Source: DASXUC01 sp036004445
GTDB taxonomy: Bacteria > Sysuimicrobiota > Sysuimicrobiia > Sysuimicrobiales > Kaftiobacteriaceae
DNA length: 5,613 nucleotides
Reading direction: 5' to 3'
NCBI GenBank assembly: GCA_036004445.1
Contig: DASYRL010000122.1
Coordinates: 1 to 5,613, forward strand
Shown: positions 1 to 5,613 of the stretch, piece by piece
How the letters are laid out: the number at the start of each line of letters is the position of its first letter
Numbering within the stretch: the first letter of the stretch is position 1
The notes under the pieces: generated by a model
Told to the model about the DNA's origin: nothing
What the model saw: only the letters and a program-made list of their open reading frames with translations
The model's database searches: none
Program-made: the position numbers and the translations under genes

Positions 1-6
1 GGAGGG
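1..6 (+). promoter_or_regulatory. Shine-Dalgarno sequence deciding the carbonic anhydrase start
   Basis: GGAGGG lies at the very left edge of the window. Its GGAGG core is only 2 bases from the ATG at 8 but 8 bases from the in-frame GTG at 14. The second spacing is the usual one, so the GTG is the better supported start. The promoter and any upstream gene lie outside the window. Confidence 0.6.
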
Positions 7-13
7 TATGGGT

Positions 14-712
14 GTGCTATCGCGCCGCCAGTTCGTGAAGGCCGTCGCCGCCGGTATCGTCAGCGCGGGGGTGTGGGGAGATGTGCTCGGACCCGCGGCC
101 GTGGAAGCAGCGACTTCCACGACAACCCCGATCACCGCCGCCGAAGCGCTGCGGCGGCTCAAGGAAGGGAACCGCCGGGCCGCGGCGGGGCGCTTCACGA
201 TCGTCTCCAAACTCATTTCGCAGCGGATCCGCAGCGCACCGGCGCAGCGCCCGTTCGCGATGATGCTGAGTTGCGCGGATTCGCGTGTGCCGGTGGAGCT
301 GATCTTTGACCACGGCTTCGGGGAATTGTTCGTCGTGCGCGTCGCGGGCAATACCTACGATGACCTGGTCGAAGGCAGTTTTGAGTACGCGGTTGAACAC
401 CTCCACGTGCCGCTGGCCGTTGTGCTCGGTCACCACCGCTGCGGCGCCGTGATGGCCGCCATCGAGTCGGTTCGCACGGGGGAACCCGCGCCGGGACACA
501 TCGACAGCCTGCTGGCGCCTCTCCGCCCGATCGTGCGGCGGCTGGGCGACCGCCCGGATCTGCTGCCGGCCGCGGTCGAGGCGAACGTGCGGGCCGTCGT
601 GGCCCACTTGCGCCGCGACGATCAACTTGATGAACATGTGGCCAGCCACAGATTGACCGTAGTCGGTGCCGTGTACGATCTGGATACCGGCCTCGTACAG
701 TGGCTGTCATGA
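14..712 (+). CDS. Tat-exported beta-class carbonic anhydrase
   Basis: This enzyme should interconvert CO2 and bicarbonate outside the cytoplasmic membrane. Numbering here is from the ATG at 8 (234 residues); starting at the GTG at 14, preferred for its ribosome-binding-site spacing, removes two residues. The N-terminus shows a twin-arginine signal (SRRQFVK, residues 5-11), a moderately hydrophobic alanine-rich stretch, and a possible cleavage site near VEA (32-34). The zinc site of the beta class is complete: C89 with the D91/R93 dyad in CADSRVP, then H142 and C145 in GHHRCGA. The length fits a beta carbonic anhydrase plus a leader of about 35 residues. Its stop codon overlaps the start of the acetyl-CoA synthetase gene (ATGA), suggesting one operon. 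Export of a folded, zinc-loaded enzyme through Tat agrees with cofactor insertion in the cytoplasm. It may serve inorganic carbon supply or pH balance; the sequence does not say which. Confidence 0.92.
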   Translation: MLSRRQFVKAVAAGIVSAGVWGDVLGPAAVEAATSTTTPITAAEALRRLKEGNRRAAAGRFTIVSKLISQRIRSAPAQRPFAMMLSCADSRVPVELIFDHGFGELFVVRVAGNTYDDLVEGSFEYAVEHLHVPLAVVLGHHRCGAVMAAIESVRTGEPAPGHIDSLLAPLRPIVRRLGDRPDLLPAAVEANVRAVVAHLRRDDQLDEHVASHRLTVVGAVYDLDTGLVQWLS

Positions 713-2658
713 AGCATACGATTGAGGCCCTGCTCGCGGAAGCCCGCCGGTTCCCTCCCCCCGCGCAGTTCGCCGCCGGGGCGACGGTGCGCGACCCACG
801 CGTGTACGACGAGGCGGACGTCGATCCGGAGGGGTTCTGGGAGCGGGCGGCATCCGAGCTGCACTGGTTCCGGCGGTGGGACCGCGTCTTGGAGTGGAAC
901 CTGCCGTACGCGCAGTGGTTCGTCGGCGGGACGACCAACCTGGCCTACAACTGTCTCGACCGCCAGCTCGCCCTCGGCCGCGGCGCGAAGGTCGCCTACC
1001 GCTGGGAGGGCGAACCCGGCGACACCCGCACGCTGACCTACACCGACCTGCACCGTGAGGTCTGCCAGTTCGCCAACGTGCTCAAGTCTCTCGGCGTCCA
1101 CCGCGGCGATCGGGTAGCGATCTACCTGCCGATGATTCCCGAGCTGCCGATTGCCATGCTGGCGTGCGCCCGCATCGGCGCCGCGCACACCGTGATCTTC
1201 GGCGGGTTCTCCGCCGAGGCACTGGCCGGTCGCATCAACGACGCGCAGGCGAAGGTGGTCGTCACCGCGGACGGCGGCTGGCGGCGCGGAACCGTCGTGC
1301 CGCTCAAGCGGAACGCCGACGAGGCCATGGCGAGCACACCGAGCGTCGAGCACGCCGTGGTCGTGCGCCGCATCGGCGAGCAGGCCGCCGTGCAGTGGCA
1401 GGACGGCCGCGACCTCTGGTGGCACGACGTCATGGCGCGCTCGAGCGCGGACTGTGCCGCCGAGGAGCTGGACAGCGAGGAACTGCTCTACATCCTGTAC
1501 ACCAGTGGGACGACCGGCAAACCCAAGGGGATCGTGCATACGACCGGCGGCTACATGGTCGGAACGTATCTCACCACGAAGTGGATTTTCGATCTCAAAG
1601 ACGACGACGTCTACTGGTGCACGGCCGACATCGGATGGGTCACCGGCCACTCCTACATCGTCTACGGCCCGCTCGCCAACGGCGCAACCGGCGTGATGTA
1701 CGAAGGCAGCCCTGACTTTCCGGACAAAGACCGGTTCTGGAGTCTGGTCGAGCGCTACCGCGTGTCCGTCATCTACACCGCCCCCACGGCCATCCGCACG
1801 TTCATGAAGTGGGGTCCGGACTATCCGGCCCGGCACGATCTCACCTCCCTGCGGCTGCTGGGGACGGTGGGTGAGCCGATCAACCCGGAGGCCTGGATCT
1901 GGTACCACGTCCACATCGGCGGGGAGCGGTGTCCGATCGTCGACACGTGGTGGCAGACCGAGACCGGGATGATCCTGATCACGCCGCTGCCTGGGCTTAC
2001 AACGCTGAAGCCGGGGTCCGCGACGCGGCCGTTCCCCGGGGTCGGCGCGGAGATCCTCAATGAGCAGGGGCAGCCGGTCGGTCCCGACGAGGGCGGCTAC
2101 CTCGTGCTCACCCGGCCCTGGCCGGCGATGCTGCGGGGCATCTACGGCGATCCCGAGCGCTACCAACAGCAGTATTGGGCGCGCTTCCCCGGCGTGTACT
2201 TCACGGGCGACGGCGCCAAGCGCGATGAGGACGGCTACTTCTGGCTGCTGGGACGCGTGGACGACGTCATCAACGTCGCGGGCCACCGGATCGGCACGTA
2301 CGAGGTGGAGTCGGCGCTTGTCGATCATCCGGCGGTGGCCGAGTCCGCGGTGATCGGCGTGACGGACGAGATCAAGGGGCAGGCGATCGCCGCATTTGTC
2401 ACCCTGAAGGAAGGCAATGCCGGAGATCCCGACATGGTAGGCACGTTGAAGGAGCACGTCACCAAGAAGATCGGAGCGCTGGCGCGGCCGCAGGAGATCC
2501 TGTTCACCGCCGAACTGCCCAAGACGCGCAGCGGGAAGATCATGCGCCGGCTGCTGCGCGACATCGCCGAAGGCCGCGTGTTGGGCGACACGACCACGCT
2601 GGCCGATCCGTCGGTGGTGCAATCGCTCAAGGACCGGTACGAGGAAGAAGCAGAGTAG
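709..2658 (+). CDS. acs: AMP-forming acetyl-CoA synthetase
   Basis: The product (649 residues, close to the usual ~650) activates acetate to acetyl-CoA through an acetyl-adenylate in the cytoplasm. Visible motifs are the nucleotide-binding loop YTSGTTGKPKG (264-274), GWVTGHSY (309-316), VGEPINPEAW (387-396), DTWWQTETG (412-420), FTGD (498-501), GRVDDVINVAGHRIGT (515-530) and the C-terminal KTRSGK (605-610). The last lysine, K610, matches the catalytic lysine that Pat-type enzymes acetylate in the Salmonella enzyme (K609 there). The pocket residues V311, T312, V387 and W415 correspond, offset by one, to those giving acetate preference in Salmonella Acs, so acetate is favoured over propionate. 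The ATG at 709 is chosen because it makes a 4-base ATGA overlap with the upstream stop. No good ribosome binding site precedes it, so coupled translation is likely. A GTG at 700 would add three residues. The histidine kinase gene follows 9 bases later. Confidence 0.95.
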   Translation: MKHTIEALLAEARRFPPPAQFAAGATVRDPRVYDEADVDPEGFWERAASELHWFRRWDRVLEWNLPYAQWFVGGTTNLAYNCLDRQLALGRGAKVAYRWEGEPGDTRTLTYTDLHREVCQFANVLKSLGVHRGDRVAIYLPMIPELPIAMLACARIGAAHTVIFGGFSAEALAGRINDAQAKVVVTADGGWRRGTVVPLKRNADEAMASTPSVEHAVVVRRIGEQAAVQWQDGRDLWWHDVMARSSADCAAEELDSEELLYILYTSGTTGKPKGIVHTTGGYMVGTYLTTKWIFDLKDDDVYWCTADIGWVTGHSYIVYGPLANGATGVMYEGSPDFPDKDRFWSLVERYRVSVIYTAPTAIRTFMKWGPDYPARHDLTSLRLLGTVGEPINPEAWIWYHVHIGGERCPIVDTWWQTETGMILITPLPGLTTLKPGSATRPFPGVGAEILNEQGQPVGPDEGGYLVLTRPWPAMLRGIYGDPERYQQQYWARFPGVYFTGDGAKRDEDGYFWLLGRVDDVINVAGHRIGTYEVESALVDHPAVAESAVIGVTDEIKGQAIAAFVTLKEGNAGDPDMVGTLKEHVTKKIGALARPQEILFTAELPKTRSGKIMRRLLRDIAEGRVLGDTTTLADPSVVQSLKDRYEEEAE

Positions 2659-2667
2659 ACTGAGGGT

Positions 2668-3828
2668 GTGGAAGATGCACGGACACGCGAGCTGCGCATC
2701 CTCAATGCCATCGCCGAGGCGCTGAACAGCGCGCCCGACGTCCAGCAGGCGCTCGACCGCACGCTGGCGCTGGTCACCGATCTTCTTGGTTTGCGCACCG
2801 GCTGGATCTGGCTGCTCGATCCAGAGACCCGCCACTTTTACAGCGCCTCTGCCCGCCAGCTACCGCCCTACTTGCAAGAGCCGGTGCGGATGACCGGCAA
2901 GTCCTGCTGGTGCATCGACGACTTCACTGCAGGCGAACTCACGCCCAGAAACATCGACATCCTGGAGTGTAGCCGGCTGCGTCCGGCGGTCCAGCGGCAG
3001 GAAACCGAGCTGACCCACGGCCTCGCCTACCACGCGAGCATCCCGCTGTACTTTCAGGACAAGCCGCTGGGGATCATGAACGTCACCGGTCCGTCGTGGC
3101 GCCGGCTCACCGACGACGAGCTGCACCTGCTGTCGACGATCGCCTACGAAGTCGGTATCGCCGTCGAGCGGGCACGATTGGCCGGCGAGAGCGCCCGGCT
3201 GGCGCGCGTCGAGGAGCGGGCGCGGCTGGCGCGCGAGATCCACGACACGCTGGCCCAGGGACTGACCGCGATCACACTGCACCTGGAGGGTGCGCTGCGC
3301 CATCTTGGTGACCGGCCCGACCTCTCGCGCCAGCGGCTTGAGCGCGCGCTGGAGACTGCCCGCACCAGTCTGGAAGAAGCGCGGCGGTCGGTGCTCAATC
3401 TGCGCGCCGCCCCCCTTGCCGGTAAACCACTGGCCGAGGCACTGCGAGCCGTCGCGCGCGCGTTCACCTCCGAGTCGGGCATCCGCGTGCGAGTTCACGC
3501 CGAGGCCACGCGCCCGCTGCCCCTGCGGGTGGAGGCGGAGATCTTCCGCATCGCGCAGGAGGCGCTGACCAACGTGCGGCGGCATGCCCGGGCGACGGAG
3601 GTCGATCTCACCCTGGAGTACACGCCGCGGCGGATCCGGCTGACGGTGGAAGACAACGGCGCGGGCTTTGATCCGGCGACGGTCGGCCCGGACCGTCACG
3701 GTATCGTGGGGATGCGCGAACGCGCCGCGCTGCTGGGCGGAGGGCTGCGCGTGGCCAGCCGGCGGAAGGGCAAACGGCCCGGGACCCGCATTACCGCATC
3801 CGTTCCGCTGACCGAGGAGTTGCAATGA
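2668..3828 (+). CDS. GAF-domain sensor histidine kinase, NarX/HisKA_3 type
   Basis: This 386-residue kinase has no transmembrane segment, so it should sense a cytoplasmic signal. A GAF domain spans about residues 15-168, followed by a charged, probably coiled-coil helix (about 166-190). Next come the HisKA_3 dimerisation/phosphoacceptor motif REIHDTLAQG with H192, and an HATPase_c domain with the N-box around N302 (EALTNVRRHA), the G1 box EDNGAGF (328-334) and the G2 box GIVGMRER (345-352). The GAF domain carries C80 and C82 (SCWC) and C101 (ECSRL), the only cysteines in the protein. GAF kinases such as staphylococcal AirS use cysteines to hold a redox-sensitive Fe-S cluster, so a similar role is possible here but unproven. 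The GTG at 2668 is effectively forced: the acs stop is in the same frame 9 bases upstream and no usual start follows until a TTG near codon 42. A GAGGG sits only 1 base from the GTG, too close to be a normal site, so reinitiation after acs is likely. It overlaps the response regulator gene by 4 bases. Confidence 0.93.
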   Translation: MEDARTRELRILNAIAEALNSAPDVQQALDRTLALVTDLLGLRTGWIWLLDPETRHFYSASARQLPPYLQEPVRMTGKSCWCIDDFTAGELTPRNIDILECSRLRPAVQRQETELTHGLAYHASIPLYFQDKPLGIMNVTGPSWRRLTDDELHLLSTIAYEVGIAVERARLAGESARLARVEERARLAREIHDTLAQGLTAITLHLEGALRHLGDRPDLSRQRLERALETARTSLEEARRSVLNLRAAPLAGKPLAEALRAVARAFTSESGIRVRVHAEATRPLPLRVEAEIFRIAQEALTNVRRHARATEVDLTLEYTPRRIRLTVEDNGAGFDPATVGPDRHGIVGMRERAALLGGGLRVASRRKGKRPGTRITASVPLTEELQ

Positions 3829-4445
3829 TCCGCATCCTCGTGGTCGACGACCATCCGGTCGTCCGCGAAGGGCTGGTCGCGACGCTCGAAGACGACCCGG
3901 AGTTCACCGTCGTCGGTGCAGCGGGATCGGCCGAAGACGCGCTGCCGCTGGCGCGCTCGCAGCAGCCCGACGTGATCCTGCTGGATCTGGAGCTTCCGGG
4001 AATGGACGGCATCCAAGCGATCCCGGCGTTGGTTGCCGCCCATCCGGAGGCGCGGGTCGTCATCCTGACCGCCTACGACACGGACGAGCGCGTCCTCGGC
4101 GCGATCCGCTCGGGCGCGAAAGGATACCTGCTCAAGGGCGCAGGGTTGGAGGAGATCGCCCGCGCGATCCGAGCCGTGCATGGCGGCGGCTCCTATCTGG
4201 AGTCCCGGATCGCGGGTAAGGTGCTCGCCGAAGTCAGCGCGCCCCGCCGCGCGACCACGCTCACCCGCCGCGAGCGCGAGGTGCTCAAGCTGGTCGCCGG
4301 CGGGCGATCCAACAAGCAGATCGCCCGCGCGCTGAAGATTACGGAGCGTACCGTGAAGTTCCACATCACGACGATCCTGAACAAGCTAGGCGCCGAGAAC
4401 CGGGCTCAGGCTGTGGCGCTGGCGTCCCAACGGGGGTTGCTGTAG
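3825..4445 (+). CDS. NarL/FixJ-family response regulator
   Basis: This 206-residue transcription factor is the expected partner of the kinase gene it overlaps (ATGA). The receiver domain (about 1-120) has the acidic pair D8/D9, the phosphoacceptor D54 in ILLDLELPGMDG, T82 in ILTAYD and K104 in YLLKG, so all switch residues are present. After a short linker, a LuxR-type helix-turn-helix (about 145-203) reads LTRREREVLKLVAGG then SNKQIARALKITERTVKFH, the standard four-helix DNA-binding fold. A ribosome binding site GAGGAG (3814-3819) stands 5 bases before the ATG at 3825. Being last in the carbonic anhydrase-acs-kinase unit, it probably regulates that operon, though no operator can be identified because the operon promoter is off the window. 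A palindromic repeat begins 11 bases after its stop. Confidence 0.95.
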   Translation: MIRILVVDDHPVVREGLVATLEDDPEFTVVGAAGSAEDALPLARSQQPDVILLDLELPGMDGIQAIPALVAAHPEARVVILTAYDTDERVLGAIRSGAKGYLLKGAGLEEIARAIRAVHGGGSYLESRIAGKVLAEVSAPRRATTLTRREREVLKLVAGGRSNKQIARALKITERTVKFHITTILNKLGAENRAQAVALASQRGLL

Positions 4446-4456
4446 CTCTGTAGGGG

Positions 4457-4549
4457 GTCATTGCGAGGAGCGTAGCGACGAAGCAATCCCCTCCAACACG
4501 GAGATTGCTTCGTCCCGCTGCGCCTTCGGCGCGCGGTCCTCGCAATGAC
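4457..4549 (+). repeat. Palindromic dispersed repeat, copy 1 (93 bp)
   Basis: The outer arms GTCATTGCGAGGA (4457-4469) and TCCTCGCAATGAC (4537-4549) are perfect 13-bp inverted repeats. An inner pair, GACGAAGCAATC (4477-4488) and GATTGCTTCGTC (4503-4514), is a perfect 12-bp inverted repeat, and a small hairpin GCGCC-TTC-GGCGC lies at 4520-4532. The unit can fold into a long branched hairpin in RNA. The same arms recur in the same orientation at 5351-5412. From memory, elements with these arms are scattered through many high-G+C bacterial genomes as REP/MITE-like non-coding repeats. It could act as a processing or termination structure after the response regulator gene, but no T-tract follows. 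No transposase is present. Confidence 0.85.
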
Positions 4550-4561
4550 GATTGTCTTCCC

Positions 4562-4601
4562 CCTGTCCGTTCGGACAGGTCCATCCGCCTGTCGAAGGAT
4601 G
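4562..4601 (+). other. Cluster of overlapping inverted repeats upstream of the reductase gene
   Basis: CCTGTCCG (4562-4569) and CGGACAGG (4572-4579) form a perfect 8-bp inverted repeat. GACAGG (4574-4579) can instead pair with a second CCTGTC at 4588-4593, and CATCC (4582-4586) can pair with GGATG (4597-4601). The first pairing excludes the second. The rest of the 4446-4646 intergenic stretch shows copy 1 of the palindromic repeat and the reductase ribosome binding site. I could not point to a convincing -35/-10 promoter. The cluster could be a structured leader, a weak terminator without a T-tract, or part of another dispersed repeat. Confidence 0.45.
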
Positions 4602-4633
4602 CCCATCTTCTGCCATGCTGAAATCGAGAAATC

Positions 4634-4638
4634 GGAGG
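4634..4638 (+). promoter_or_regulatory. Shine-Dalgarno sequence for the reductase gene
   Basis: GGAGG stands 8 bases before the ATG at 4647. It is the strongest and best spaced ribosome binding site in the window, and it fixes the reductase start. It fits a gene that starts its own translation rather than being coupled to the operon upstream. Confidence 0.75.
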
Positions 4639-4646
4639 CTTGAGCG

Positions 4647-5411
4647 ATGAGACTGCAGGGACAGGTGGCATTGATCACCGGCGCGTCCAAGGGCCTGGGT
4701 CGCGAGATCGCGCGGAAGTACGCGGATGCGGGCGCCAGGCTCGTCCTTGTTGCGCGGGGTGAGCCCGCGCTGAAGGAAGTTGCCGAGGAACTGGCCGCGC
4801 GTACGGACGTCCTCGCAATTGCCGCCGACGTGAGCGAGGACGCGGAAGGCATCGCCAAAGCCGCCCTCGACCGGTACCGCCGGATCGACGTGCTCATCAA
4901 TAACGCCTCAGAGATCGGCCCCAGCCCGATGCCGGCTCTGGAAGCCTATCCATGGGATGCGCTGCTCCATGTGTTCAAGGTCAACGTCGTGGCCCCGCTG
5001 CACCTGACCCAGCTGCTCCTGCCCCAGATGAAATCCCGCGGCGAGGGTGTGATCATCAACGTCACGTCCGATGCAGGTGTCGTGGCGTACGCGGGGTGGG
5101 GCGGCTACGGGGCAAGCAAGGCCGCCCTGGAACACCTCTCGCGGGTGCTGGCCGCCGAGCTCGGGGGGACGGGGATCCGAGTCTACGTCGTCGATCCCGG
5201 TGATATGAACACGAAGATGCACGCGCTGGCGGAACCGGGCGTCGACCTCTCGCACCTGCCTGGGCCCGACGTTCCCACACCGGCGTTCGTGTGGCTGGTG
5301 GAGGAGGAGACTTCGCCGTTCGGGCGATTCGAGGCGATGAAACTCCTTGAGTCATTGCGAGGAGCGGAGCGACGAAGCAATCTCGGGATTGCTTCGCTGC
5401 GCTCGCAATGA
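4647..5411 (+). CDS. Short-chain dehydrogenase/reductase with a repeat-derived C-terminus
   Basis: This is a 254-residue classical SDR, a cytoplasmic NAD(P)-dependent oxidoreductase of unknown substrate. The Rossmann motif TGASKGLG lies at 11-18, D61-V62 is the adenine-ring contact region, and NNAS at 85-88 stands for the usual NNAG. The catalytic tetrad is N113, S141, Y154 and K158 (YGASK). DPG (183-185) is the usual post-catalytic PG motif. R36/R37-region basic residues (VARGE) hint at NADP(H), weakly. The start is set by GGAGG 8 bases upstream. The end is odd: residues 236-254 (from SLRGAERRSNLG to LRSQ) and the TGA are encoded by copy 2 of the palindromic repeat (5351-5412). The domain itself looks complete to about residue 234, so the tail is probably an added extension that replaced the native terminus. 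The QueA-like gene starts 13 bases after the stop, so the two are probably co-transcribed. Confidence 0.92.
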   Translation: MRLQGQVALITGASKGLGREIARKYADAGARLVLVARGEPALKEVAEELAARTDVLAIAADVSEDAEGIAKAALDRYRRIDVLINNASEIGPSPMPALEAYPWDALLHVFKVNVVAPLHLTQLLLPQMKSRGEGVIINVTSDAGVVAYAGWGGYGASKAALEHLSRVLAAELGGTGIRVYVVDPGDMNTKMHALAEPGVDLSHLPGPDVPTPAFVWLVEEETSPFGRFEAMKLLESLRGAERRSNLGIASLRSQ

Positions 5412-5412
5412 C
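5351..5412 (+). repeat. Palindromic dispersed repeat, copy 2 (62 bp), overlapping the reductase 3' end
   Basis: The outer arms GTCATTGCGAG (5351-5361) and CTCGCAATGAC (5402-5412) are perfect, and pair one base further if A5350 and T5413 are included. The inner arms CGAAGCAATC (5373-5382) and GATTGCTTCG (5387-5396) are perfect 10-bp repeats around a TCGG loop. It is the same element as copy 1, in the same orientation, but lacks the extra loop bases and the small hairpin in the right half. It lies in the reading frame of the reductase, gives it its stop codon, and ends 12 bases before the next start codon. I see no clear target-site duplication. Confidence 0.88.
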
Positions 5413-5424
5413 TGCGGGGGTCGC

Positions 5425-5613
5425 ATGGACGCACTAGCACCCGTCATCGAATTCACGGTTCCCCTCGAGCTCGAGGCGCACGAGCCGCCGGAGGCCCGGG
5501 GCATTGCGCGCGACGGCGTCCGCCTGCTCGTGTCATCCCGGCAGAGCGACGCGATCGCGCACGCGCGGTTCGTCGAGTTCCCGGATTTCCTGCGGTCTGG
5601 AGATGTTGTCGTC
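5425..5613 (+). CDS. QueA-like protein (S-adenosylmethionine:tRNA ribosyltransferase-isomerase family), 5' part
   Basis: An open frame begins at the ATG at 5425 and runs 63 codons without a stop to the window edge. The start MDALAPVIEFTVP, then LEAHEPPEARG (about residues 17-27), a VRLLVSS segment, and RFVEFPDFLRSGDVVV at the end match the beginning of QueA-family proteins. Those begin with 'F-x-L-P...L-I-A-x-x-P...R...R-L-L-V' and then 'F-x-D-L-P-x-x-L-x-x-G-D-x-x-V'. QueA moves the ribosyl part of S-adenosylmethionine onto the queuosine precursor in tRNA. The 'AHEPPEARG' version resembles the divergent QueA-like proteins seen in actinobacteria and similar genomes, whose role is less sure. 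The ribosome binding site is weak (GGGGGT at 5416-5421, 3 bases from the ATG) and is crowded by the repeat ending at 5412. Only the N-terminal fifth or so is visible, so the function is inferred from a short stretch. Confidence 0.75.
   Translation, partial: MDALAPVIEFTVPLELEAHEPPEARGIARDGVRLLVSSRQSDAIAHARFVEFPDFLRSGDVVV

Noticed and set aside
700..708. GTG at 700 as the acs start
   Set aside because: It would add only three residues, has no better ribosome binding site, and gives a 13-base overlap. The ATG at 709 gives the usual ATGA overlap.
622..2835. A 737-codon open frame on the minus strand opposite acs and the kinase gene
   Set aside because: It lies antisense to two genes with complete catalytic motifs, its translation is low-complexity and rich in R, D, V and H with no recognisable domain, and long antisense frames are expected in G+C-rich coding DNA.
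2860..3825. A 321-codon minus-strand open frame opposite the kinase gene
   Set aside because: It mirrors the kinase codons, has no family motif and has no plausible ribosome binding site that I could see. It is a G+C-driven shadow frame.
4457..4549. Copy 1 of the repeat as a standard rho-independent terminator
   Set aside because: The hairpin is strong, but the bases after it (GATTGTCTTCCCC) contain no run of T residues. A processing or partial termination role remains possible.
4366..4900. Minus-strand open frames across the intergenic repeat (with segments such as ARTARRRRSGTKQS and LLRRYAPRND)
   Set aside because: These are translations of the palindromic repeat itself. Such peptides are typical false genes created by this kind of element.
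4457..5412. The two repeats as a CRISPR array or a composite transposon around the SDR gene
   Set aside because: There are only two copies about 0.9 kb apart, with a normal gene between them, no regular spacers and no transposase, so independent insertions of a small element fit better.

Overview
The window is a gene-dense, strongly G+C-rich bacterial segment (G+C judged by eye, not calculated) with every recognisable gene on the plus strand. Gene spacing is tight, with ATGA stop/start overlaps and GTG starts. The protein families are widespread, and I cannot name the phylum. The high G+C, the metagenome-style gene mix and the 'GTCATTGCGAGGA...' palindromic repeats suit a poorly sampled high-G+C soil, sediment or thermal lineage, but that is inference.

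Region 1 (about 8-4445) looks like one transcription unit of four genes: a Tat-exported beta-class carbonic anhydrase, an AMP-forming acetyl-CoA synthetase with an acetate-type pocket, a soluble GAF-domain histidine kinase of the NarX/HisKA_3 type, and a NarL/FixJ response regulator. Junctions are a 4-base overlap, a 9-base gap and a 4-base overlap, so translational coupling is likely. The kinase GAF domain carries three cysteines (C80, C82, C101) that could make it a redox, metal or Fe-S sensor. The simplest reading is that the two-component pair regulates its own operon, and so acetate activation, in response to a cytoplasmic redox or ligand cue.

Region 2 (4446-4646) is non-coding. It holds a 93-bp imperfect palindromic repeat (copy 1) and then a cluster of short inverted repeats that can pair in more than one way, ahead of a well-placed ribosome binding site.

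Region 3 (4647-5613) has a classical short-chain dehydrogenase/reductase followed by the 5' end of a QueA-like (S-adenosylmethionine:tRNA ribosyltransferase-isomerase family) gene that runs off the window. A second, 62-bp copy of the palindromic repeat lies across the 3' end of the reductase gene. It supplies the last 19 codons and the stop codon, and ends 12 bases before the QueA-like start codon. This coding use of a mobile-type repeat is the most unusual thing I see in the window.

I found no tRNA, rRNA, CRISPR array, transposase gene or convincing T-tract terminator.
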